Origin: Pseudomonas lalkuanensis | GTDB lineage: Bacteria > Pseudomonadota > Gammaproteobacteria > Pseudomonadales > Pseudomonadaceae | NCBI RefSeq assembly: GCF_008807375.1 | Contig: NZ_CP043311.1 | Span: 5,808,001-5,872,000 of the forward strand | Length of the DNA: 64,000 nt | Reading direction: 5' to 3' | Part shown: positions 39,069 through 48,971 of the stretch, piece by piece | How positions within the stretch are numbered: position 1 is the first letter of the stretch | Layout: each line of letters begins with the position of its first letter | The notes under the pieces: generated by a model | Seen by the model: the letters and a program-made list of their open reading frames with translations, nothing else | What the model was told of the DNA's origin: nothing | The model's database searches: none | Program-made: the position numbers and the translations under genes

Positions 39069-40571
39069 ATGCCGCAAAAGCCTGCCGAAATCCCGTCCCT
39101 GATCGCCGCCATCGACCTAGGATCGAACAGCTTCCACATGGTGGTAGCCAAGGTCGACCATGGTGAGATCCGCATCCTGGAACGGCTCGGCGACAAGGTC
39201 CAGTTGGCAGCCGGCCTGGACGAAGAACGCAACCTCAGCGAAGAGTCCATGCTGCGCGGCCTCGAATGCCTGCGCCGCTTTGCCCAGATGATCGCCGGCC
39301 TGCCGGAAGGCGCGGTGCGCATCGTCGGCACCAACGCCCTGCGCGAGGCGCACAACCGCGCCGAATTCATCCGCCGCGCCGAGGAAATCCTCGAGCATCC
39401 GGTGGAAGTCATCTCCGGCCGCGAGGAAGCGCGCCTGATCTATCTGGGCGTCTCCCATACCCTGCCGGACACACCCGGCCGTCGCCTGGTGGCGGACATC
39501 GGTGGCGGCAGTACCGAATTCATCATCGGCCAGCGTTTCGAATCGCAACTGCGGGAAAGCCTGCAGATGGGCTGCGTCAGTTACACCCAGCGCTACTTCC
39601 GCGACGGCAAGGTCACCCCGGCGCGCTATGCGCAGGCCTACACTGCCGCGCGCCTGGAGCTGATGGGCATCGAGTACAGCCTGCGCCGCCTCGGCTGGCA
39701 GGAGGCCGTCGGCGCCTCCGGCACCATCCGCGCCGTCGGCCTGGCAATCCAGGCCGCGGGGCTCGGCAACGGCGAGATCAACCCCGAGGGGTTGGCCTGG
39801 CTCAAGCGCAAGCTGTTCAAGCTCGGCGATGTGGAAAAGCTCGACCTGGACGGCATCAAGCCGGACCGCCGCCCGATTTTCCCGGCCGGCCTGGCGATTA
39901 CCGAAGCCATCTTCGAGGCCCTTGATCTCACACGAATGACCCATTCCGAAGGCGCCCTGCGCGAAGGCGTGCTCTACGACCTGCTGGGACGCCACCACCA
40001 CGAGGACGTTCGCGAGCGCACCCTGAGTGCGTTGATGGAGCGCTGCCACGTGGACCTGGAGCAAGCCGCACGGGTCGAAGCCAAGGCACTGGCCGCCCTG
40101 GAACAGGTCGCCACCAGTTGGGGGCTGGATGATGACTGGCACCGCGACCTGCTGCTGTGGGGGGCGCGCGTGCATGAAATCGGCATGGACATCGCCCACT
40201 ACCACTATCACAAGCACGGCGCCTACCTGATCGAGCACTCGGACCTGGCCGGTTTCTCCCGTCAGGACCAGCTGATGCTGGCCCTCCTGGTGCGCGGCCA
40301 CCGCCGCAACATCCCCAAGGACCGCTTCGCCGAATTCGGCGAGGAAGGCGTGAAGCTGCTGCGCCTTTGCGTGCTGCTGCGCTTCGCCATCCTCTTCCAC
40401 CACATCCGTGGCACGTCCGCCATGCCCAGGGTGAAGTTGAGCGCCTCGAACAATACGCTCGAGGTGCGGTTCCCTGAAGGCTGGCTGGAAGCCAACCCGT
40501 TGACCCAGGCCGACTTCGAGCAGGAAGCCGGGTGGCTTAAGCGCATCGAGTTCGAGCTGAAGGTGAGCTGA
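39069..40571 (+). CDS. ppx: Exopolyphosphatase
   Basis: The 500-residue Ppx/GppA-family enzyme hydrolyses terminal phosphate from polyphosphate. The ASKHA nucleotide-fold motifs [13 protein letters not shown] (near residue 13) and [14 protein letters not shown] (near residue 142) are intact, and the C-terminal HD-like helical region includes [15 protein letters not shown]. The ATG at 39069 ([11 protein letters not shown]) is chosen from the family start. It is convergent with ppk across REP-like palindromes and a terminator. Confidence 0.95.
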   Translation: MPQKPAEIPSLIAAIDLGSNSFHMVVAKVDHGEIRILERLGDKVQLAAGLDEERNLSEESMLRGLECLRRFAQMIAGLPEGAVRIVGTNALREAHNRAEFIRRAEEILEHPVEVISGREEARLIYLGVSHTLPDTPGRRLVADIGGGSTEFIIGQRFESQLRESLQMGCVSYTQRYFRDGKVTPARYAQAYTAARLELMGIEYSLRRLGWQEAVGASGTIRAVGLAIQAAGLGNGEINPEGLAWLKRKLFKLGDVEKLDLDGIKPDRRPIFPAGLAITEAIFEALDLTRMTHSEGALREGVLYDLLGRHHHEDVRERTLSALMERCHVDLEQAARVEAKALAALEQVATSWGLDDDWHRDLLLWGARVHEIGMDIAHYHYHKHGAYLIEHSDLAGFSRQDQLMLALLVRGHRRNIPKDRFAEFGEEGVKLLRLCVLLRFAILFHHIRGTSAMPRVKLSASNNTLEVRFPEGWLEANPLTQADFEQEAGWLKRIEFELKVS

Positions 40572-40576
40572 AACCT

Positions 40577-40675
40577 GTAGGAGCGAATTCATTCGCGAAG
40601 GACAGCGCAGCTGTCCGTTGCTCCAGTCCCACGACGGTCCTTCGGACCGTTTCGCGAATGAATTCGCTCCCAAGA
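40577..40675. repeat. REP-like inverted pair between ppx and ppk
   Basis: GGAGCGAATTCATTCGCGA (40581-40599) recurs in opposite orientation as TTCGCGAATGAATTCGCTCC (40651-40670). Small hairpins GACAGCGCAGCTGTC and ACGGTCCTTCGGACCGT lie between. The same unit is present near 6.4 kb. This is a mirrored REP doublet. Confidence 0.8.
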
Positions 40676-40694
40676 GAGTTCAGGTTCAAATGAA

Positions 40695-40720
40695 GACGGG
40701 GCACTCAGGCCCCGTTTTTC
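40695..40720 (+). terminator. Intrinsic terminator after ppx
   Basis: ACGGGGC-N6-GCCCCGT followed by TTTTTC on the plus strand. It lies just before the ppk stop and may also stop minus-strand transcripts. Confidence 0.8.
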
Positions 40721-40730
40721 GTTGGTGCGC

Positions 40731-42956
40731 TCAGCGTGCGCTGATCGGCGGGTTGGTCAGTTTGTCCAGCAAGGTAGCCTGGGCGTTGCGCGAGTTCTGG
40801 TTGCCGCTCGGGCTGTTGCGCAGGTAGCGGCCGTCCGGCTGCAGCACCCAGCTCTGGGTGTTGTCGCTGATGTAGGCCTCGAGCTCTTTCTTCACGCGGG
40901 TCAGCAGTTTCTTGCCTTCCACCGGGAAGCAGGTCTCGACGCGCATGTCGAGGTTGCGCTCCATCCAGTCGGCACTGGAGAGGTACATCTTCTCGTCGCC
41001 GCCATTGAGGAAGTAGTAGATCCGGCTGTGTTCGAGGAAGCGGCCGATGATCGAGCGCACCTGGATGTTGTGTGACACGCCGGGGATGCCCGGGCGCAGG
41101 CAGCACATGCCACGGACCACGAGGTCGATGCGCACGCCGCTCTGGCTGGCCTTGTACAAAGCACGGATGACCTTGGGATCGGTCAGCGCGTTGACCTTGA
41201 CCATGATGTGCGCCGGCTTTCCTTCGCTGGCGTGCTGGGCCTCGCGGGCGATCATGTCGAGCAGCGTCTTCTTCAGGGTGAAGGGCGCGTGCAGCAGCTT
41301 CTTCATGCGCAGCGTCTTGCCCATGCCGATCAGCTGGTTGAACAGCTTGTGCAGGTCCTCGCAGAGCGCATCGTCGGCGGTGAGCATGCTGTAGTCGGTG
41401 TACAGGCGCGCGTTGCCGGCGTGGTAGTTACCCGTGCCCAGGTGGGCATAGCGGCGCAGCTCGCCGTTCTCGCGACGCAGGATCAGCATCATCTTGGCGT
41501 GGGTCTTGAAGCCCACCACGCCGTAGATCACCACGGCGCCTGCCTGCTGCAGGCGGCTCGCCAGCTGCAGGTTGGATTCCTCGTCGAAACGCGCACGCAG
41601 CTCGATCACCGCGGTGACCTCCTTGCCGTTACGCGCTGCTTCCACCAGGGAGTCGACGATCTCGGAGTTGGCACCGGCGCGGTAGAGGGTCTGCTTGATC
41701 GCCAGGACGTTCGGGTCCTTGGCGGCCTGGCGCAGGAAGTCCACTACAGGAGTGAAGGATTCGAAGGGGTGCAGCAGCAGGATGTCCTGCTTGCCCACCA
41801 CGCTGAACAGGTTCTCGGCCTTCTGCAGCAGCTTGGGGATCACCGGGGTGAAGGACGGGTGCTGCAGCTCCGGATGGCTTTCCAGGCCGGTAATGCTGAA
41901 CAGGCGGGTCAGGTTCACCGGGCCGTTGACCTGGTAAAGCTCGCTCTCGCCCAGGTTGAACTGCTTGAGCAGGTAGTCAGAGAGGTTCTTCGGGCAGGTA
42001 TCCGCCACTTCCAGGCGTACCGCGTCGCCGTAGCGGCGCGAGAACAGTTCGCCGCGCAGCGCGCGGGCGAGGTCGTCGACATCTTCGGTGTCCACCGAGA
42101 GGTCGGCGTTGCGGGTCAGGCGGAACTGGTAGCAACCCTTCACCTTCATGCCGGGGAACAGGTCGTCGGCATGGGCATGGATCATCGAGGACAGGAAGAC
42201 GAAGTTGTCCCCCGGACCGCCGATGTCCTCGGGCACGCGGATGACGCGCGGCAACAGGCGCGGTGCCGGGATGATCGCCAGGCCGGAATCGCGGCCGAAG
42301 GCGTCGACGCCTTCCAGTTCGACGATGAAGTTCAGGCTCTTGTTCACCAGCAGCGGGAAGGGGTGAGTCGGATCCAGGCCGATGGGGGTGATGATCGGCG
42401 CGATCTCGTCACGGAAGTAACGACGCACCCAGGCCTTCAGCTTGGCGGTCCAGTAGCGGCGGCGAATGAAGTTGACCTGGTGCTTGGCCAGTTCCGGCAA
42501 CAGGATGTCGTTGAGGATGTTGTACTGGCGGTGGACCTGCTCGTGCACCACTTCGCTGATGCGCGCCATGGCCTGATGCGGCAGCAGGCCGTCGGCACCG
42601 GCTTGTTCACGGGCGAAGGTGATCTGCTTCTTCAGGCCTGCGACACGGATCTCGAAGAACTCGTCGAGGTTGCTGGAAAAGATCAGCAGGAACTTCAGAC
42701 GTTCGAGCAGCGGATAGGACTCATCCAGCGCCTGCTCCAGCACGCGGATGTTGAACTGCAACTGGGACAGTTCGCGGTGGATGTACAGGCTGCTGTCATC
42801 CAGGCTCGGCACCATCAGCGGCGCCGGCACAGGAGCCGTGGCGGCAGGCACCGCATCGACGGCGGGGACCTCGGGGGCCGGCGGAGCCACCGGAATTTCG
42901 GTGGCCTCCTTCAGGGGTTCGAGCAAAGCGCTGGGATTGAGTCCTTCAGTGTTCAT
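40731..42956 (-). CDS. ppk1: Polyphosphate kinase 1
   Basis: The 741-residue PPK1 reversibly makes polyphosphate from ATP. The autophosphorylated histidine is about His486 in GFKTHAKMMLILRR, followed by GTGNYH. The N, head and two PLD-like C domains have normal size, but about 50 Pro/Ala-rich residues (APPAPEVPAVDAVPAAT) precede the conserved LYIHRELSQLQFN start; E. coli PPK lacks this tail, while Pseudomonas PPKs carry a longer N-terminus. It sits 20 bases downstream of hemB. Confidence 0.97.
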   Translation of the reverse strand: MNTEGLNPSALLEPLKEATEIPVAPPAPEVPAVDAVPAATAPVPAPLMVPSLDDSSLYIHRELSQLQFNIRVLEQALDESYPLLERLKFLLIFSSNLDEFFEIRVAGLKKQITFAREQAGADGLLPHQAMARISEVVHEQVHRQYNILNDILLPELAKHQVNFIRRRYWTAKLKAWVRRYFRDEIAPIITPIGLDPTHPFPLLVNKSLNFIVELEGVDAFGRDSGLAIIPAPRLLPRVIRVPEDIGGPGDNFVFLSSMIHAHADDLFPGMKVKGCYQFRLTRNADLSVDTEDVDDLARALRGELFSRRYGDAVRLEVADTCPKNLSDYLLKQFNLGESELYQVNGPVNLTRLFSITGLESHPELQHPSFTPVIPKLLQKAENLFSVVGKQDILLLHPFESFTPVVDFLRQAAKDPNVLAIKQTLYRAGANSEIVDSLVEAARNGKEVTAVIELRARFDEESNLQLASRLQQAGAVVIYGVVGFKTHAKMMLILRRENGELRRYAHLGTGNYHAGNARLYTDYSMLTADDALCEDLHKLFNQLIGMGKTLRMKKLLHAPFTLKKTLLDMIAREAQHASEGKPAHIMVKVNALTDPKVIRALYKASQSGVRIDLVVRGMCCLRPGIPGVSHNIQVRSIIGRFLEHSRIYYFLNGGDEKMYLSSADWMERNLDMRVETCFPVEGKKLLTRVKKELEAYISDNTQSWVLQPDGRYLRNSPSGNQNSRNAQATLLDKLTNPPISAR

Positions 42957-42976
42957 CTGCAGTTCCTGGGGGGAGA

Positions 42977-44041
<1,065 letters not shown>

Positions 44042-44212
44042 TTATGACCGAATGGCAACAATCCGCGACAGCGACCCGAGGTCGCGTCGACCGCTGGGGA
44101 GGGAGATGGACATTGTCCGCGGTCAATCTGATGGCATTCGGCACCGGTCGGAGCTTTTCCCGGCGCGCCATCCCGGTTAGGCTGCGCGTTCATTTCGCTG
44201 CGCACCCCAACC

Positions 44213-44773
44213 ATGCTGCAACAATTTCTCCAGGATTTCGGCTACTTCGCCCTCTTCCTCGGCACCTTCTTCGAGGGTGAGACGATCCTGGTCCTGGCCG
44301 GCTTTCTTGCCTTCCGGGGCTATATGGACATCAACGCCGTGGTGGCCACGGCGTTCTTCGGCAGCTATGCCGGCGACCAGCTCTGGTACTACCTGGGCCG
44401 CCACAAGGGCCGGCAGATACTGTCCCGCAAACCACGCTGGCAGGCCATGGGCGACCGCGCCCTGGCGCACATCCGCCGCCACCCGGACATCTGGGTCCTG
44501 AGTTTCCGCTTCGTCTACGGCCTGCGCACCGTGATGCCGGTGGCCATCGGCCTGTCCGGCTACCCGCCGCTGCGCTACCTGATCCTCAACGGCATCGGCG
44601 CCCTGATCTGGGCCCTGGCCCTGGGCTTCGCCGCCTTCCACTTCGGCGCCGTCCTCGAAGGCATGCTCGGCAACCTCAAGCGCTACGAGCTGATGGTCCT
44701 CGGCGGCCTGCTGGCCATCGGCGGCCTCCTCTGGCTGAGGCGCCGCCTGCGCAACAACGGTCGGAAAGCCTGA
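44213..44773 (+). CDS. DedA-family membrane protein
   Basis: The 186-residue protein has four to five hydrophobic segments. The DedA/SNARE-associated motifs FFEGETILVLAGFLA and GDQLWYYLGRHKGR are followed by the conserved RFVYGLRTVMPVAIGLSGYP stretch. DedA proteins support membrane homeostasis and probably move lipids or carriers. Its stop abuts the stop of the convergent desaturase gene with no spacer. Confidence 0.9.
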   Translation: MLQQFLQDFGYFALFLGTFFEGETILVLAGFLAFRGYMDINAVVATAFFGSYAGDQLWYYLGRHKGRQILSRKPRWQAMGDRALAHIRRHPDIWVLSFRFVYGLRTVMPVAIGLSGYPPLRYLILNGIGALIWALALGFAAFHFGAVLEGMLGNLKRYELMVLGGLLAIGGLLWLRRRLRNNGRKA

Positions 44774-46009
44774 TCAGACGGCCAGCGCCGCCTCGCGGCG
44801 CGGCAGGCCGAACAGCGCCAGCAGACTGACCAGGCTGTACAGCCCCAGCAGTCCCCACCCCATCGCCCCCATCGGCAGCAGCCCGAGTGCCGCCCCCGCC
44901 CAGAGCGCCGGCCAGTTCAGCGCCAGCCGCGCCAGCTCCAGCCAGCGTGTCCATGGGCGGTTCTCCATCCAGGTACCGATCACGTAGAGGCCCAAGGCCA
45001 TCCACGCCCAGGCCAGCCAGAGCCCGGCGAGCGACGCCTTGTCGCCGGTACCCAGCAGCCAGGTGCCGGCCACCACGTAGAGGGTGAACTGCAGCCCGGC
45101 GTACCACTTGTGCGCAAGGTCCAGGGGCACCTCGAACTTGATGAAGCGCGACAGGTCGGGCTTGGCCTGTGGATAACGCTCGGCCACGTCCGCCGGACGC
45201 CAGCCGGTGCGCATGAACCAGATGCGCAGCTTGTCCCAGCGGGTTTCGGCGCGCACCGCGTCGCGCCAGAGCTGCACGTAGAACTGCAGGTTGGCCCAGA
45301 GCGGGTTCCAGCTGGCCAGCGGCGTGGTCACGCCGAAGATCACCGGTTCTTCGTCCAGCTCCTCCTGAAAGGTGCCGAACAGGCGGTCCCAGAGGATGAA
45401 CACACCACCGTAGTTGCGATCCATGTACACCGGGTTCTGCGCATGATGGACGCGATGGTTGGACGGGGTGATGAAGATCCACTCCAGCCAGCCGAGCTTG
45501 GGCACATGACGGGTATGCACCCAGAACTGGTAGAGCAGGTTCAGCGCACCGACGGTGAAGAACACCAGCGGTGGCACGCCGGCGATGGCCATCGGCAGGT
45601 AGAAGATCCAGCCGAACAGGAAGCCCGTGCTGGTCTGGCGCAGGGCGGTGGAGAGGTTGTACTCCTCACTCTGGTGATGCACCGAATGGGCCGCCCAGAG
45701 CACGTTGCGCTCATGACCCAGGCGGTGGTTCCAGTAGTAGCAGAAGTCATAGAACACGAAGGCCAGCAGCCACACCCAAAGGCTGCTGGCGGACATGCCG
45801 AAAAGCGCCAGGTGCTGCCAGGCAAAGGTGTAAGTCAGCAGCCCCACCACCTTGGTCAGCAGGCCGCTGGTGGTCGACAGCACCCCGGCGCTCAGGCTGT
45901 TCAGGGTATCGGCGGTGCGATAGCTGCTCGTTCCGCGCAGGCGGTCGGCGATCAGTTCGACGCCGATCAGCAGGAAGAAGAAAGGCACGGCATAAAGGAC
46001 ATAGTTCAT
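44774..46009 (-). CDS. Fatty acid hydroxylase/sterol desaturase superfamily membrane protein
   Basis: The 411-residue integral membrane di-iron enzyme has three histidine boxes: His95-His99 (HRLGH), His108-His112 (HSVHH) and His185-His189 (HRVHH). Hydrophobic segments flank the core, and about four extra helices occupy residues 300-405. Related enzymes hydroxylate or desaturate fatty acids, sterols or carotenoids; the alkylglycerol-monooxygenase subgroup has similar extra helices. The substrate is not evident from neighbours. Confidence 0.88.
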   Translation of the reverse strand: MNYVLYAVPFFFLLIGVELIADRLRGTSSYRTADTLNSLSAGVLSTTSGLLTKVVGLLTYTFAWQHLALFGMSASSLWVWLLAFVFYDFCYYWNHRLGHERNVLWAAHSVHHQSEEYNLSTALRQTSTGFLFGWIFYLPMAIAGVPPLVFFTVGALNLLYQFWVHTRHVPKLGWLEWIFITPSNHRVHHAQNPVYMDRNYGGVFILWDRLFGTFQEELDEEPVIFGVTTPLASWNPLWANLQFYVQLWRDAVRAETRWDKLRIWFMRTGWRPADVAERYPQAKPDLSRFIKFEVPLDLAHKWYAGLQFTLYVVAGTWLLGTGDKASLAGLWLAWAWMALGLYVIGTWMENRPWTRWLELARLALNWPALWAGAALGLLPMGAMGWGLLGLYSLVSLLALFGLPRREAALAV

Positions 46010-46229
46010 GGGGCAGCCTTGTCGTCGTTCTTGTCCGGTGACCCACAGGCGCCGAAGGGAGGTGGCGCGGTGCTCGCGGCCCGATTCCCCGGCCTGCTAG
46101 GATTGCTCGTCAGGGTCTGTCCGAACGCCGCCGCGCTGGTGGCCTTCGTCCAGTACCCGGGATGCTACTCTCGCAGCCGGCCTTCCCCCGCGGCATGGCG
46201 TGCCAACCCAAGCGGCATATGACGACAGC

Positions 46230-47060
46230 ATGCGCAAACTCCTGAAACCCGCCCTGATCGCCCTGCTCCTCCTGGCCTGCGCGGCCTTGCTCGGACTCTA
46301 TCCCTATCGCGCTGCGCTGCTGCCGCAGACCGCCGACCTGCCAGCGGCAGAGCAGCGCCTGGCGCCTCACCTCAGTCTGTTCACCCCGGACGGCACCGGC
46401 CCCTTCCCCACCGTGCTGGTATTCCACGGCTGCAGCGGCCAGAGCGCGCTGTTCATGCGCAACGTGAAAAGCTGGCTGCTGCCCGCCGGCTACGCCGTGA
46501 TCTTCGTCGACAGCCACGCCGCACGCGGCATCGAGGACTGGCGGCCGGTGTGCGACGGCAAACGCCTGTGGGGCAATGAACGCGCCATCGACGTCTACGC
46601 CGCCCTGGCGCTGGCACGGCACAATCCGGCCATCGATAGCAGCAGGCTGGCGCTGCTCGGTTACTCCCACGGTGGCTGGACCATCCTCGACGCACTCTCC
46701 TACGACGGCAGCGCCGGCCACGGATTCCCGGCCACCGGCAAGGGCGCGCTGGCCGGCGTGCGCGGCGTGATCACCTATTACCCTTACTGCGGCTTCCCCG
46801 CCCACCTGCGCGACGGCCTCGGACACGACGCTCCCGTGCTGATGTTCCTCGGCGGCAAGGACCACGTCACCGACCACCAGCAATGCCTTTCGGCCCTCGA
46901 CCACCTCACTGGCGAGCGCCTGGAACTGGTGCAGTACGGCAATGCCGACCACGTCTTCGACCAGCGCAGCGACCTGAATACCTACCAACCCGGACCGGCC
47001 CAGGATGCCCAGCAACGCGCCCTGGCGTTCCTGCGCGAGAACCTCGGACCGGCCCAATGA
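46230..47060 (+). CDS. Membrane-anchored alpha/beta hydrolase (dienelactone hydrolase family)
   Basis: The 276-residue protein has an N-terminal signal or anchor (about residues 7-25). The oxyanion segment VLVFHGCSGQS, nucleophile elbow GYSHGG, an aspartate in LGGKDHVTD and the catalytic histidine in NADHVFD are in the order of the DLH-type hydrolase fold. It probably acts in the periplasm. The start at 46230 places the basic MRKLLKP before the hydrophobic helix. It is followed 13 bases later by elbB. Confidence 0.82.
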   Translation: MRKLLKPALIALLLLACAALLGLYPYRAALLPQTADLPAAEQRLAPHLSLFTPDGTGPFPTVLVFHGCSGQSALFMRNVKSWLLPAGYAVIFVDSHAARGIEDWRPVCDGKRLWGNERAIDVYAALALARHNPAIDSSRLALLGYSHGGWTILDALSYDGSAGHGFPATGKGALAGVRGVITYYPYCGFPAHLRDGLGHDAPVLMFLGGKDHVTDHQQCLSALDHLTGERLELVQYGNADHVFDQRSDLNTYQPGPAQDAQQRALAFLRENLGPAQ

Positions 47061-47073
47061 CCTGGAGATGTCC

Positions 47074-47730
47074 ATGACCAAGAAAGTTGCCGTGATCCTG
47101 TCCGGCTGTGGCGTTTACGACGGCGCGGAGATCCACGAGAGCGTGATCACCCTGCTGCGCCTGGACCAGCGCGGCGCCAAGGTCCAGTGCTTCGCCCCGA
47201 ACATCGCGCAGCACCACGTGATCAACCACACCACCGGCGAAGAGATGCCGGAAAGCCGCAACGTGCTGGTGGAGTCGGCGCGCATCGCCCGCGGCGAAAT
47301 CAAGGATGTTCGTGAACTGGCCGCCGCCGACTTCGACGCCCTGATCGTTCCCGGTGGCTTCGGCGCGGCGAAGAACCTCTCCGACTTCGCCATCAGCGGC
47401 GCCAACTGCATCGTGCAGCCCGACGTACTGGCCGCGGCCCGTGGCTTCGCCGAAGCCGGCAAGCCGGTAGGGCTGATCTGCATCGCTCCGGCGCTGGCGG
47501 CGAAGATCTACGGCGAAGGCGTGACCTGCACCATCGGCAACGATGCCGGCACCGCCGCTGCCCTGGCCGAGATGGGCGCCCAGCACGTGGATTGCGTGGT
47601 CGCCGAAATCGTCGAAGACCACAAGCGCAAGCTGGTGACCACCCCGGCCTACATGCTGGCGCAATCCATCAGCGAGGCCGCCGCCGGCATCTACAAGCTG
47701 GTGGACCGGGTGCTGGAACTGGCCCACTGA
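47074..47730 (+). CDS. elbB: ElbB/GatD-like glyoxalase (DJ-1/PfpI superfamily)
   Basis: The 218-residue ElbB-family protein starts KKVAVILSGCGVYDGAEIHE and includes ALIVPGGFGAAKNLSDFA and the nucleophile-elbow region PVGLICIAP with its conserved cysteine. ElbB shows glyoxalase activity and is historically linked to isoprenoid synthesis. The start has CTGGAG about 6 bases upstream. Confidence 0.92.
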   Translation: MTKKVAVILSGCGVYDGAEIHESVITLLRLDQRGAKVQCFAPNIAQHHVINHTTGEEMPESRNVLVESARIARGEIKDVRELAAADFDALIVPGGFGAAKNLSDFAISGANCIVQPDVLAAARGFAEAGKPVGLICIAPALAAKIYGEGVTCTIGNDAGTAAALAEMGAQHVDCVVAEIVEDHKRKLVTTPAYMLAQSISEAAAGIYKLVDRVLELAH

Positions 47731-47864
47731 TGTCCCCGAGCGGGCGGCTCCGGCCGCCCGCTTCGTGCCAATCCGGCCAATCCGCCCGCCTCTCCGGCCC
47801 TCCCCCTTGGCACCTTTGCCGCAACTGGGGCAGCGTCGGGCCATCGACGCTCGCAGGAGGCGCC

Positions 47865-48335
47865 ATGAGCCAGACCGACTTCATCCTCACCCCGGAACTG
47901 CAACAGGCCGTTGCCGGGTTCTTCGAACGCATTCCCTTCAATCGCGTGCTCGGCATCCAGCTCGGCGAGATGACCACCGAGAAGGTGGTGATGCACCTGC
48001 CGATGAAGGACGAACTGATCGGCAACTTCGTCCACGGCATCCTCCATGGCGGCGTGATATCCAGCCTGCTCGACGTGGTCGGCGGCGCCATGGCGCTGAT
48101 CGGCGCCTTCGAACGGCACCAGCACTTATCCACAGCCGAACGCATGGCACGGCTGTCCAAGCTCGGCACCATCGACCTGCGCATCGACTACCTGCGCCCC
48201 GGCCGGGGCCAGCACTTCACCGCCACCGCCGTGCTGCTGCGTTCGGGCAACAAGGTCGCGGTGGTGCGTTCGGAACTGCACGCCGACGACGGCACCCTGG
48301 TGGCGGTGGGCACCGGCACTTACCTCTGCGGTTGA
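47865..48335 (+). CDS. Hotdog-fold acyl-CoA thioesterase (PaaI/YigI-like)
   Basis: The 156-residue hotdog protein has the active-site region NFVHGILHGGVISSLLDVVGG and a C-terminal ELHADDGTLVAVGTGTYL. Family members hydrolyse acyl- or aryl-CoA. AGGAGG lies 4 bases before the ATG, a strong RBS. The substrate is unknown; the gene stands alone after elbB. Confidence 0.88.
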   Translation: MSQTDFILTPELQQAVAGFFERIPFNRVLGIQLGEMTTEKVVMHLPMKDELIGNFVHGILHGGVISSLLDVVGGAMALIGAFERHQHLSTAERMARLSKLGTIDLRIDYLRPGRGQHFTATAVLLRSGNKVAVVRSELHADDGTLVAVGTGTYLCG

Positions 48336-48461
48336 GCGTCCGGGCACAGACGGCCGCCCGACATCCCGTTGCGGCTGGGTACCGCCGGCCAGATCAACGC
48401 CACCACCCAGCCCCATGCGGTGACCCGAGCAGACACCAGCGGCCGAGCTGCAGCCTGTGCG

Positions 48462-48914
48462 CTAGCCCCGGCTCAGCTTCGTCAGCAGCCGGTCCAGGGA
48501 ATTGGAGAAGGCCTGCCGCTCCCGGTCGCCATAGGCCGCCTGGCCACCGCCCATCTGGCCCTGGTCGCGCAGGTCGGTGAGCAGGTTGCGCACCGCCAGC
48601 CGCTCGCCCATGTTGCGCTCGTCGAACTCGCGACCGCGCGGGTCGAGCGCCGCCACGCCCTTCTTCACCAGCCGATCGGCCAGCGGTACATCGCTGCAGA
48701 TCACCAGCTCGCCGGGCACGGCGTTCTCCACCAGGTAGTCATCGGCCGCGTCCGGGCCGCTGGGCACCACCACCAGGCGCACGCAGGCGAAGGCCGGCTT
48801 GACCTGACCCTGCCCGGCCACCAGCACCACCTCGAACTTGCGCTTCAAGGCGAACTTGATCACCAGGTCCTTGGCCGCCCGGGGGCAGGCATCGGCATCG
48901 ATCCAGACGCGCAT
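48462..48914 (-). CDS. yaiI: UPF0178/YaiI family protein
   Basis: The 150-residue protein has the family start MRVWIDADACPRAAKDLV, the central VVPSGPDAADDYLVENAVPGE and a final DLRDQG segment. UPF0178 proteins have a PIN-like metal site of aspartates; the function is unknown. The start at 48914 gives the usual family length. It lies past a terminator that ends the FTR1 gene on the same strand. Confidence 0.9.
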   Translation of the reverse strand: MRVWIDADACPRAAKDLVIKFALKRKFEVVLVAGQGQVKPAFACVRLVVVPSGPDAADDYLVENAVPGELVICSDVPLADRLVKKGVAALDPRGREFDERNMGERLAVRNLLTDLRDQGQMGGGQAAYGDRERQAFSNSLDRLLTKLSRG

Positions 48915-48935
48915 GGGATAGCTTCCGCAGATAGG

Positions 48936-48966
48936 AAAAAGGGCGAGGAGTTTACACCCCTCGCCC
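48936..48966 (-). terminator. Intrinsic terminator after the FTR1 gene
   Basis: GGGCGAGG-N10-CCTCGCCC with TTTTT on the minus strand, just past the FTR1-family stop. Confidence 0.82.
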
Positions 48967-48971
48967 TCCAT

